Source of the DNA: Aureibacter tunicatorum
GTDB taxonomy: Bacteria > Bacteroidota > Bacteroidia > Cytophagales > Cyclobacteriaceae
Assembly (NCBI RefSeq): GCF_036492635.1
Contig: NZ_AP025305.1
Location: 2,914,001-2,978,000 of the forward strand
DNA: 64,000 nt
Direction: 5' to 3'
Under the pieces are notes generated by a model. It did not search any database. It was not told the DNA's origin and worked only from the letters and a program-made list of their open reading frames with translations. Every line of letters starts with the position of its first letter. The stretch's first letter is position 1. The position numbers were made by a program, and so were the translations under genes. Positions 45,801 to 53,980 of the stretch are shown here, one piece after another.

Positions 45801-48657
45801 TACTTCTTCTGGAAATTACAGACTTATTGTCACTAATCAAGGTTGTACGCAACAAGATGACATAAATGTTACTTTTAGTTCAAACCCTGAGTTTGTACTG
45901 AAAGAATCGGAACTTTTCTGTCATGAAGATCAAAAAACTGTCAATATCATTGGCCCTTCAAGTTTTGATTATCAATGGTATAGACAAAACGACCCAATTA
46001 GCGGCGAAACAAACAAATCCCTTCAAGTGGATGAAAGCGACGACTATAAAGCTATCGCAAGCAAAACACTTGTTTCAGGAAATGTGTGTCAATTCAATGA
46101 TATCATCAATGTTACTGTTGTCGAAGAAATCTTGGTAGATCTAGGCACTGAACAACATTTATGTTCAAGCGAAACTATTGATTTAAGCAACTTGGCCAAT
46201 GTCAATGATCCTTCATCATACAATTACACATGGTCATTAAATCAAACTGAAAATGTAATATCTAATAACGAAGTGATCAGTAACATAAACGTATCGGGAA
46301 CTTACGAACTACAACTTGAAAAGATGGGATGTGTTAATAGCACTCAAGTCCAAATCACTTTCAATGAAATACCGGACTTCTCATTGGCAACTAGTGTGAA
46401 ATTCTGCTTCGATGAATCCGAAAAAGTAATTTCAGCTGATGGCATCGAAAATCCTGAGTGGGAATACACTTGGCAAAAAGCATCCGACCCAGCCTTCATA
46501 TCCAACGATTACAAATTAGACGTAAGCGTTTTAGGCTCGGACATTTACCGTTTGACAATAAATGATCGCAATGCTACTGCCTCTTGCCCTTCCATAACCA
46601 AGGAAATCGATGTGAAAATTATTGATGACATTCTTATTGACGTGCCTTCTGAAATTGAAGTTTGCTCAGGAGAAAACATATCAATTGAAAATAGAGCGAA
46701 CTTTACGGCAGATCAAACAGAATGGTATTTTGCAAACGATCTTGATACTCCTGTTTTTATTGGTGAAACTTTAGTAGATCCAGTTGATGATGGCATATAC
46801 ACAATTAAAATATACAAAGGCGACTGTTTCAAAACTGCCCAAACTAGAGTAATTCGCAAGGAAACGCCTACCTTTAGTATTGAACCGGTGAGCTATTTCT
46901 GCTACGAAGATGACATTAAATCGCTTATTGCTAATGGTGATGACAAGTACACATATCATTGGTATGAAAATAACGACTTAATTCATACTGGACGCACTTT
47001 CAATCCTTCATCGGAAGGAGATTTTGAAGTTTCAGCGGAATATATGGGATGTCAATCCAACTTAATGAATACTAAAGTTGAAATTTCTAATAAAATTGAA
47101 TTTGATATATCTCCATTATCTCCAATTTGCGAAAACAACTCTACCAACATTAGTATTACAAGCGATCAAAACCTAAGTTATGAATGGTATCATAAATCAA
47201 ATTTAATCGCAACTGACATACTTACTATTGAGACGGGAGATGAAGGGTTTTACACAATTAGTGCATCTAAAGTATATCATGGCAAAACTTGTTCTACAAC
47301 TAAAGAAACGGAACTTGTTGTAGCACCATTGCCTCAAGCTACAATTAAAGGCAGATCCAATGAAACACATTGTTCTACAACAAAGCATATTTTGGAACCA
47401 AATGAATCAAAAAGCAATCAACTTAGATACATTTGGAGCAAAAAAGCTAATGAACAAGACGAGTTTACTGAAATAAGCAATGAATATATTCTTGACATAA
47501 GCAATCAGCCAGGGATTTATCAACTTGTAGTAGAATCAATCGTAGCAGGTAAATCTTGCTATTCTCACCCAGTAGAGGCTACTAGAAGATTTGTTGATCC
47601 AGGAACCTCGTCTTATAGCATTGATACAACCTTCTGCGAAGCTAATATAACTAATTCAGGTATCGCTTTAGCGACTCCATCAGACCTTAGTTATAGTTAC
47701 GAATATTATTACTTTAAAGACGATGTTGAACAGCACAACATCAATGACATAGTTGTATACAATAGTACTGATGAAGGGATATTTTATGAAAGAAAAACTT
47801 TGATAGACAATCATTGCAAAGTCGTCGAAACAACAGAATTCATAGTCAATATCGACCGCATGCCTAAGAAAGAAGAGTTTCTTTGGGAAGAATCTCATGA
47901 AAAGTGCTTGGGAGAAAAGCTTGAAATAGCTCCTCCATTGAAGGATGGATATTTCTTCATCTGGCAAGATTCCATTGCAAGCGATAGGTTTTCAACTTAC
48001 AGTGCTGGAGATATTAATCTGGACGTATACAATGGCAAGTGCGTATTAAACTTGCAAGCTCAACTAAAAACGTATGAACACCCGTTTCTTAATCTTGGAG
48101 CGGACTCATTAGAGCATTGCAATCTTCCATCGCTTGAACTTTACGCAGGCAGTGACAGTACTAAATATCAATATTCTTGGACTGCAACAAATGAGAATAA
48201 AGAAATCTTAGAAGGCTATGAATCGGAAAATCAACCAATATTGAATGCTACTGAACAAGATCAATACATCAAGTATACAGTAAAAGCAAACAATATTAGC
48301 CCAAACAATACTGTTTGCTCATCTACAGACTCTATTTTCGTATTGCTTAAAACGTGCAACAGCCGCATGAAGCTTCCAAATGTATTTACTCCAAATGGAG
48401 ATTTCACCAACAATTCATTTGGTCCTTATGACTATGACGGTATTGATGAATTTAATATGAAAATATATAATAGATGGGGAGTTCTAATGTGGGAAACAAA
48501 TAACATCAAAGAGAGATGGGACGGCAAGAAAGACGGCAATGACTGCCCTGCTGGAGTATATTTCTGGGTTATAAAATCCACATACTTACACCCAAAACCT
48601 GAAGATCTTATAGAAGACTACAGCAACAACGCTGGTTCAGTCACCTTATTAAGATAA
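42859..48657 (+). CDS. giant T9SS-secreted multi-module surface protein (type B sorting signal)
   Basis: A 1932-residue protein. Residues 1-21 are a signal peptide (ending LFAQ). A short Ig-like region follows, then about 111-272 is a galactose-binding-like (lectin/CBM-type) beta sandwich (NASFENTSQ ... DFAIDNLFFG). From about 375 to 1830 there are about 18 modules of roughly 80 residues. They alternate between type A (P-x-F ... FC, with YxW) and type B (I-x-V-D-L ... C-x-G), giving a superrepeat of about 160. The C-terminus (about 1835-1932) is the CHU_C/T9SS type B domain: LPNVFTPNGD, YNRWGVLMW, WDGKKDGNDCPAGVYFW. Likely an adhesin or surface scaffold. No enzymatic domain is visible. Confidence 0.9.
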   Translation: MKRYLLIILLLYAPLYELFAQCDPIPENVLHHNQRTTNVNIGGIEKEVVVITEGETTSLSLPDSYEFSENTTFQWFDKQGLLVSEEKSIDVSEEGSFRLVINQVLDEQNLINNASFENTSQAVGSDYVWKNRRFNTALWNEGTYALGDKPQDFHRFFPNCQAKDQDNMMIINGAPDTNQEVWFQRNIPVEQNTYYIFIGWGQNIGGGSPAKLNFTFNNREVGNAISLSKGSCNWERFYYVWYSGNNTIVKLGLENANPSRSGNDFAIDNLFFGKPCEYNFEVDVIFGPKVEVEDQIICPKETKTIDVYGTTAAVNTITWHNEDGTEITSGNQFDITHSFDLNSIEKDTIIKYLVKAEYQNVDYTDTFEVRYVKPVLELDADQITCAPDFNIAALIDSSNELNNSKLRYEWLYNNTSLTDNNDLDNFLATNSGEYVLRTNRYGCPTQDTINIEFITDFNLDLGKDTILCDLNEFKITGNISHPLTQYEWTKDADPTVIGNERSLIATEDGTYTLKATLNDCISEDEIILTFRNTPEITFADDFFFCYYDTEKQIRADQDENPSTTYEWSLLEDPSFSSNDYILDIYQSGTYQLKANNLTCVNEKAVKATISEEIKLNIPDHFDLCRGDSIHIFNLEAYKFDSVTWVNKLDNTLISTKDTLVVENSGDFIFTGYKQGCFRSAEVNVTERNLPFFTFAEDSINFCSYDTPIARTVEDEIYPKYQWKLVNGLGALETSTFELKDMSEGLYELTTENEFYCQFKDSIYIHIKPEIQIDLGDDIILCEGGTATLSNQLNQDYDEIYWTKKSDPSFRENTETIDVTESDIYYLNITKDNCTGIDSIKFDLILNPIFSFDADMVQFCHEDSKVVSHSGDSLLFNYEWRKSGETGPAISSNHYFTVPESGTYELELSTKELTTEGNSCKVANSLQVNIIEEIDVDLLEDQVVCEGNQVILNNNEATDYESLEWINLSTNNTIGSDNQLLVTSSGNYRLIVTNQGCTQQDDINVTFSSNPEFVLKESELFCHEDQKTVNIIGPSSFDYQWYRQNDPISGETNKSLQVDESDDYKAIASKTLVSGNVCQFNDIINVTVVEEILVDLGTEQHLCSSETIDLSNLANVNDPSSYNYTWSLNQTENVISNNEVISNINVSGTYELQLEKMGCVNSTQVQITFNEIPDFSLATSVKFCFDESEKVISADGIENPEWEYTWQKASDPAFISNDYKLDVSVLGSDIYRLTINDRNATASCPSITKEIDVKIIDDILIDVPSEIEVCSGENISIENRANFTADQTEWYFANDLDTPVFIGETLVDPVDDGIYTIKIYKGDCFKTAQTRVIRKETPTFSIEPVSYFCYEDDIKSLIANGDDKYTYHWYENNDLIHTGRTFNPSSEGDFEVSAEYMGCQSNLMNTKVEISNKIEFDISPLSPICENNSTNISITSDQNLSYEWYHKSNLIATDILTIETGDEGFYTISASKVYHGKTCSTTKETELVVAPLPQATIKGRSNETHCSTTKHILEPNESKSNQLRYIWSKKANEQDEFTEISNEYILDISNQPGIYQLVVESIVAGKSCYSHPVEATRRFVDPGTSSYSIDTTFCEANITNSGIALATPSDLSYSYEYYYFKDDVEQHNINDIVVYNSTDEGIFYERKTLIDNHCKVVETTEFIVNIDRMPKKEEFLWEESHEKCLGEKLEIAPPLKDGYFFIWQDSIASDRFSTYSAGDINLDVYNGKCVLNLQAQLKTYEHPFLNLGADSLEHCNLPSLELYAGSDSTKYQYSWTATNENKEILEGYESENQPILNATEQDQYIKYTVKANNISPNNTVCSSTDSIFVLLKTCNSRMKLPNVFTPNGDFTNNSFGPYDYDGIDEFNMKIYNRWGVLMWETNNIKERWDGKKDGNDCPAGVYFWVIKSTYLHPKPEDLIEDYSNNAGSVTLLR
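43983..48350 (+). repeat. alternating A/B Ig-like modules of the type B giant protein
   Basis: About 18 modules of roughly 240 bp each. Odd modules start with P-x-F/I followed by a phenylalanine-cysteine pair (e.g. FFFCYYD, VQFCHED, SYFCYED). Even modules start I-x-V-D-L/I followed by a cysteine (e.g. DTILCDL, DIILCEGG, DQVVCEGN). Each has one central Trp/Tyr pair and a second Cys near the end. The strict alternation implies that a two-module unit was duplicated. Confidence 0.8.
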
Positions 48658-48660
48658 ACA

Positions 48661-48688
48661 AAAAAGCCTCTTCTCAGAGGCTTTTTTT
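48661..48688. terminator. bidirectional terminator after the giant type B gene
   Basis: AAAAAGCCTCT at 48661-48671 pairs perfectly with AGAGGCTTTTT at 48676-48686, loop TCTC, between two convergent genes. Confidence 0.9.
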
Positions 48689-48694
48689 ATATTT

Positions 48695-50089
48695 CTAATC
48701 TTTCCAGCACTCAACTCCTTCATCCAAGCCAATATCAGAAGCCTTGAACTTAGGATCTTTTCCTGCCGATTTTTGCTTATAATAATCCAGCAAAGCTCTT
48801 TTAGCAATCGGTGACAATCTTATAATCGCATATAAATTTATTATAGCCATTAAGCCCATGAAAAAATCAGCCATATCCCATACGAGACTTACTTTAGCAA
48901 CCGAGCCAAAAACAATCATTGACAAAACAAAAACCCTATAAAAGAATACCATCTTACTATCATCTTTGATGAACTCAATATTGGATTCTCCATAATAATA
49001 GTTGCCGATAATGGAGCTAAAAGCAAACAAAAAGATACATACCGCTACAAATATACCTCCCCAATCACCAACTTGGCTTTCCAATGCTTTCTGAGTCAAT
49101 TGAATCCCGTCCAATTCACCATTAGTATATTCTCCTGAAGAAAGGATCAAAAAGGCCGTCGCAGAACAAATCAACAATGTATCGGTAAATACTCCCAAAG
49201 TCTGAATCAAACCTTGCTTGACCGGATGTGTGACATCAGCAGCTGCGGCGGCATTAGGAGCAGAACCCATACCTGCCTCATTTGAAAACAAGCCTCTTTT
49301 AATACCATTCATCAGTGTCGCTCCAATCGCACCACCTGCTACTTCCTTGATACCAAAAGCATTTTCAATAATCAAAGCGAAAACTTTAGGCAATTCGCTG
49401 AAGTTCGCAATCATCACGTAGATAACCACTAAAATATATAATATCGCCATGATCGGAACGATCTTCTCCGTTACGCTGGCAATTCTTCTCACACCTCCAA
49501 AAATCACTAAAGCAGCCATTACAAACAAAGCCAAACCTATATACAGTGGATCAATCGAAAATGATCTGGAAAATGCCATTGAAATTGTATTCGCTTGGAC
49601 GGAATTAAAAATAAAGCCAAAAGAAACAGTAATAAAAACAGAAAAGACAACCCCCAAGCTTCTATTTTTCAAAGCTTTCTCTATATAATAAGCTGGACCT
49701 CCTCTAAATGAATCAATATGTCTTTCTTTATAAATCTGGGCTAATGTACTCTCCACAAATGCAGATGCGGAACCAAGCAATGCAATCACCCACATCCAAA
49801 ACACAGCACCTGGTCCACCAGCAACAACAGCGATAGCCACACCCGCCAAGTTACCAGTACCTACACGAGACGCTGTACTCATACAAAAAGCTTGAAATGA
49901 AGACACTCCGTCTTTAGTACTGCCCGCGCTTTCTGTCAAAAGGCGTATCATCTCCCTAAACCCTTTGAACTGTATAAACTTATTTTTGAATGTAAAATAC
50001 AATCCTGCACCAATCAGCAAAATGATCAAAACATATGACCAGAGAATTGTATTAGCTTGTGAAATAAATTGCTCGAGTACTTCTAGCAT
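48695..50089 (-). CDS. AGCS-family sodium:alanine/glycine symporter
   Basis: A 464-residue inner-membrane transporter with about ten hydrophobic helices that imports small amino acids with Na+. Family segments include QAFCMSTASRVGTGNLAGVAIAVVAGGPGAVFWMW near the N-terminus and GLFSNEAGMGSAPNAAAAADVTHPVKQGLIQ in the middle, the classical AGCS signature. The C-terminal tail is soluble and acidic. It stands alone on the minus strand, convergent with the giant type B gene. The exact substrate is not readable. Confidence 0.93.
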   Translation of the reverse strand: MLEVLEQFISQANTILWSYVLIILLIGAGLYFTFKNKFIQFKGFREMIRLLTESAGSTKDGVSSFQAFCMSTASRVGTGNLAGVAIAVVAGGPGAVFWMWVIALLGSASAFVESTLAQIYKERHIDSFRGGPAYYIEKALKNRSLGVVFSVFITVSFGFIFNSVQANTISMAFSRSFSIDPLYIGLALFVMAALVIFGGVRRIASVTEKIVPIMAILYILVVIYVMIANFSELPKVFALIIENAFGIKEVAGGAIGATLMNGIKRGLFSNEAGMGSAPNAAAAADVTHPVKQGLIQTLGVFTDTLLICSATAFLILSSGEYTNGELDGIQLTQKALESQVGDWGGIFVAVCIFLFAFSSIIGNYYYGESNIEFIKDDSKMVFFYRVFVLSMIVFGSVAKVSLVWDMADFFMGLMAIINLYAIIRLSPIAKRALLDYYKQKSAGKDPKFKASDIGLDEGVECWKD

Positions 50090-50463
50090 AGATAAAATCG
50101 TTTATTAAAGTGAAAAATTGGAAAACTCTTGTTTCATGAGCTTCCTGCAACTGGAATAGTGTCGGACAAATAATCAAGCCTCGACTACGAAATTTTAATT
50201 CGCACAGTTTTGAAACGCTTCATTTATTTTTTTAGTATTTTTCAAACAAAGCTTTCCTTTTATCACTTTTTCAATTCAATTAATAAAATTTGTTTTTCAA
50301 TGCTTTCCTTCAAGTCATTTTTTTGAAAAAACGCAATAATCAAAGGCGAACTCTTTGACTACAATTTGTAAAACCAATGTCTTTAAATTCTGTTCATCAA
50401 CTATTGACAAATAAAAAAAGGGGCTAAAAGCCCCCTTAATATCTTATAGTCTTGAATTTGAGA
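50090..50463. other. 374-bp intergenic region between purF-type and AGCS genes
   Basis: AT-rich with no plausible ORF or RNA gene. The left part should carry the promoter of the symporter (minus strand), but no consensus box stands out. The right end holds the terminator of the purF-type gene at 50413-50436. Confidence 0.5.
50413..50436 (-). terminator. terminator of the purF-type gene
   Basis: GGGGCT at 50420-50425 pairs with AGCCCC at 50429-50434. On the minus strand it is followed by a run of Ts (complement of 50413-50419). Confidence 0.75.
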
Positions 50464-52347
50464 TTAATAAGCTCTCAAATGATCATTTCCTTCATAGAAA
50501 TTAATAAATGACTGATTAACAACTCTATTACCACCAACTGTAGGATAATCACCTGTAAAATACCAATCACCTGAATTATTTGGACACGCCACATGCAAAT
50601 CCTCAACTGTTTGATAAATCACCTCAACTTGAGCTTCCATCTGATCAGGAGTAACAATTTCCGCAATCTTATCAGAGATTTGCTCATAAGTGAACTTCGA
50701 ATAAATCTCTTTCACATAGTTGACTGTTGAGTTTTTCTTAACAGCTTCTTTGCACTTGTGATAAACCTCTTCCAACAAACTCTCTTGATTTGTGTCTTTC
50801 AACAATTCCAAAATAGCTCTGAAAGCAACAAAACTTCTCATCTTGGACATATCAATGCCATAGCAGTCAGGAAACCTAATTTGCGGAGCTGAAGAAACAA
50901 TTATAATCTTCTTAGGCTCCAATCTATCCAACATCTTCAAGATACTCTTTTCCAATGTCGTTCCTCTAACAATAGAATCGTCAATAACCACCAAGGTATC
51001 AACTTTTTTCTTCACGATCTCATATGTAGTATCATATACATGGGCTACCAAGTCATCTCTATGCTCATCGTCCGTGATAAAAGTTCTAAGTTTCGCATCT
51101 TTGATCACCAGCTTCTCTACCCTAGCTTGCAATGAAAGAACCTCATCTATTTTAACTTGGTCTCCTGTTTTGATCACTTCTTTTCTCAAGTCCACCAAAT
51201 ATTCGTTGATTCCTTCGATCATTCCAATGAACGAGGTTTCTGCCGTATTCGGAATATAAGAAAATACAGTATCGCAAAGATTGTGATTTACTTTTTCCAA
51301 GATTTTAGGAATCAATAGCTTCCCAAGCTCTTTTCTTTCCTTGTAGATATCTGGATCAGATCCTCTTGAGAAATAAATTCTCTCAAAGCTACAAGGCTTT
51401 TTCTCCAATGGCGTTGTAAATTGCTTGAATCTAAAATCGCCATTTTTCTCAATGATTATCGCATGGCCTGGATCAAGCTCTTTAATCTCATCATAGTCAG
51501 CGCCAAAAGCTGTCTTGATAGCCGGCTTTTCTGATGCGATAACAACCACTTCCTCATTAGCATAGTAAAATGCTGGTCTTATTCCCGCAGGATCTCTTGC
51601 CACAAAAGCAGATCCAAATCCTGTCATGCCTGCCATTGCATAACCTCCGTCAAAATCCTTGCATGATCTTGATAAAACCTCTCCAAGATCCAACTCTTCT
51701 TCGATCTTTTGCGTGATCTCCACATTATTCATAGACCCTCTGTATTGATTGAAAATCTTTTGATTCTCATCATCCAAGAAGTGTCCTATTTTCTCCATCA
51801 CAGTGATTGTATCCACTTTCGCAACAGGGTGTTGTCCAAGGTCCAAAAGCTTTTGATACAACTCTTCAACGTTGGTCATATTGAAATTACCTGCAACCAC
51901 CAAGTTTCTGCTTCTCCAATTGCTTCCTCTAAGCATCGGGTGGCAATTATCTATGCTGTTGCCTCCATGAGTACCGTATCTCAAATGCCCCAACCAAAGC
52001 TCCCCAGTAAAGTCGCAATTATTTTTCATCCAATCAGGATTCAAATAATTTTCAGGCTTTTTCTCCTGAATTTCCGCGAATTGACTCGATATTTTTTTGA
52101 AGATGCTTTCTATAGGCTTAGCATCAATCGATCTGTATCTGCTGAAAAATTTCTTCCCAGGCTGTATATCCAATTTGATGTTAGCGACACCTGCCCCATC
52201 CTGGCCTCTATTGTGCTGCTTCTCCATCAACAAATACAGCTTATTCATACCGTATGTAGGCGTACCATACTTTTCATAATAGTATTCCAACGGCTTTCTC
52301 AAGCGGATCATTGCAATACCGCACTCGTGTTTAATAGCGTCACTCAT
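50464..52347 (-). CDS. purF: amidophosphoribosyltransferase (PurF-type)
   Basis: First committed enzyme of purine synthesis, making phosphoribosylamine from PRPP and glutamine. The N-terminal class II glutamine amidotransferase has its nucleophile Cys at C9 (KHECGIAMIRL), so eight residues must be removed to free it. Glutamine-site residues lie in GHLRYGTHGGNS. The C-terminal phosphoribosyltransferase half has the PRPP loop VVIDDSIVRGTTLEKSIL. At 627 residues it is about 120 longer than E. coli PurF, a size that I recall for Bacteroidota paralogues. A shorter classical purF may exist elsewhere. It has its own promoter downstream of nuoN. Confidence 0.85.
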   Translation of the reverse strand: MSDAIKHECGIAMIRLRKPLEYYYEKYGTPTYGMNKLYLLMEKQHNRGQDGAGVANIKLDIQPGKKFFSRYRSIDAKPIESIFKKISSQFAEIQEKKPENYLNPDWMKNNCDFTGELWLGHLRYGTHGGNSIDNCHPMLRGSNWRSRNLVVAGNFNMTNVEELYQKLLDLGQHPVAKVDTITVMEKIGHFLDDENQKIFNQYRGSMNNVEITQKIEEELDLGEVLSRSCKDFDGGYAMAGMTGFGSAFVARDPAGIRPAFYYANEEVVVIASEKPAIKTAFGADYDEIKELDPGHAIIIEKNGDFRFKQFTTPLEKKPCSFERIYFSRGSDPDIYKERKELGKLLIPKILEKVNHNLCDTVFSYIPNTAETSFIGMIEGINEYLVDLRKEVIKTGDQVKIDEVLSLQARVEKLVIKDAKLRTFITDDEHRDDLVAHVYDTTYEIVKKKVDTLVVIDDSIVRGTTLEKSILKMLDRLEPKKIIIVSSAPQIRFPDCYGIDMSKMRSFVAFRAILELLKDTNQESLLEEVYHKCKEAVKKNSTVNYVKEIYSKFTYEQISDKIAEIVTPDQMEAQVEVIYQTVEDLHVACPNNSGDWYFTGDYPTVGGNRVVNQSFINFYEGNDHLRAY

Positions 52348-52400
52348 CGAAAGAACTTCAGTGTTATTAAAATTATATATTTAGCGTAGTAATCGTCGTT

Positions 52401-52433
52401 TAAAGATAATCATTTATTAGCTATTTGTCCAAA
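52401..52433 (-). promoter_or_regulatory. promoter of the purF-type gene
   Basis: Minus-strand reading: TTTG (complement of 52430-52433), 21-bp spacer, TATCTTTA (complement of 52401-52408). One mismatch to the Bacteroidota consensus. It gives a leader of about 50 nt. Confidence 0.7.
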
Positions 52434-52443
52434 CTGTCCACAT

Positions 52444-53973
52444 TTAATGTGAAATTATAGTGTTGACATATCCACAAAAGCTATATACAATTTCCGGCTT
52501 AAAAAATAATATTAACAATGGAAGTGTGAAAATTATTAAAACAATGCAATCCAATGCATTTAGAGTAAAATCTTTGAACGGTTCTTTTTCGTTATCCTTA
52601 AAGTACATGAAATACGGCACCTTCAAATAATAAAATAAAGACACAACCGTATTGACCAAAGCAACGATGATCATACCAATCAGCCAAGGGTCTTGAATCG
52701 TCTGGCTTGCTTCCCATAAAGCGGAAAATATCATCAATTTACCTGTAAAACCAGCTGTAGGAGGCAAACCGGTCAATGAAATCATAACCACAACTATGAC
52801 AACGCCAATAAAAGGAGCCTTATGTCCCAGACCTGCAAAACTTTCAATACGATCATCTCCAAATTTATTTTCAACAACTTGAACTAGGTAAAAAGCCGCA
52901 AAATTCATAAAAGCATAAACTATCGCGTAAAATAAAACAGCTTTCATTCCCAACGTTGAAAAACATACAAGTCCGGCCAAAAACATTCCGCTTTGAGCGA
53001 CAGATGAATATCCAAGCATTCTTTTGACAGATTGCTGATTTATCGCCAGAATATTCCCGAGAGTCATCGTCACAGAAGCAATCACTACCAATGTCGCTCT
53101 CCAGATTTCAACAGCATCAAGCAACTCAAAACTATTCGTCATCGCTTCAAGCATTCTAAATAAAATCGCGATCCCCATGAATTTAGGCACAGTAGAGAAA
53201 AACGCTACTGATGGCGTTGGAGCGCTTTCATAAACATCTCCTACCCAAATGTGAAAAGGCACTGCGGATACTTTAAATAAAACCCCTACCGCCGCTATGC
53301 ATGACACACCAAACACAGCCCAAACCGCGGGCTTGCCAAAGTCAATCGCATAAAGATTTAATTCATGATTAATACCATACAATAGAGAGAAACCATAAAG
53401 CATAACTGCTCCGCATACAGCTCCAAACAATAAGTATTTAAGGGAAGCTTCAGCGCTTTTCGCGCTATGTCCCAAATTCGTTATAGCATAAGCGCAAAGG
53501 GAAACAAACTCTATCGCTATGAATAATAATAGCAAATTATTAGACTTAACCCCAATTACCGCACCTAACAACATCCCAAGTATCAATACATAATATTCAC
53601 CAGTCTTGCTCGATTTCAACAGATAGCTTTTGTTCATTACAATAAACAACAGCGTCCCAAGCATAATGACAATCGTCCATATCAACCCAAAAGAGTCAAC
53701 ACTCATCATTCGATTGAAAATCAATTGTCCTCCCTGACCACTCACAACCTCCAACAGATTAATATTAACGGCTAAAGCCATTAAGGTAGTCAAAGCACTA
53801 ATGCCAATATATATCAACTCTTTCAAACCTTTAGAAATTGGCAAAATAACAACTATAGTTACCAATATAATGGCTGCGATCAAGAGCAATTCGGAGGTGA
53901 TATAACCGAAACTGTCTATTATATCATTAAGCTTATCAAAAATGCTAAGTTGACCCACTAACTTCGATTCCAC
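52444..53973 (-). CDS. nuoN: NADH-quinone oxidoreductase subunit N
   Basis: Proton-pumping membrane subunit of complex I, 509 residues with about 14 helices. Diagnostic segments are FKVSAVPFHIWVGDVYESAPTPSVAFFSTVPK (with the conserved Lys/His/Glu) and SVKRMLGYSSVAQSGMFLAGLV. It follows nuoM by 7 bp. The purF-type gene comes 96 bp later but has its own promoter. No other complex I subunit is in this window. Confidence 0.95.
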   Translation of the reverse strand: MESKLVGQLSIFDKLNDIIDSFGYITSELLLIAAIILVTIVVILPISKGLKELIYIGISALTTLMALAVNINLLEVVSGQGGQLIFNRMMSVDSFGLIWTIVIMLGTLLFIVMNKSYLLKSSKTGEYYVLILGMLLGAVIGVKSNNLLLLFIAIEFVSLCAYAITNLGHSAKSAEASLKYLLFGAVCGAVMLYGFSLLYGINHELNLYAIDFGKPAVWAVFGVSCIAAVGVLFKVSAVPFHIWVGDVYESAPTPSVAFFSTVPKFMGIAILFRMLEAMTNSFELLDAVEIWRATLVVIASVTMTLGNILAINQQSVKRMLGYSSVAQSGMFLAGLVCFSTLGMKAVLFYAIVYAFMNFAAFYLVQVVENKFGDDRIESFAGLGHKAPFIGVVIVVVMISLTGLPPTAGFTGKLMIFSALWEASQTIQDPWLIGMIIVALVNTVVSLFYYLKVPYFMYFKDNEKEPFKDFTLNALDCIVLIIFTLPLLILFFKPEIVYSFCGYVNTIISH

Positions 53974-53980
53974 GATTTAT

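Noticed and set aside
51709-52389. 226-codon plus-strand frame opposite the purF-type gene
   Set aside because: It is antisense to a gene with clear catalytic motifs and its translation shows no domain or sensible composition.
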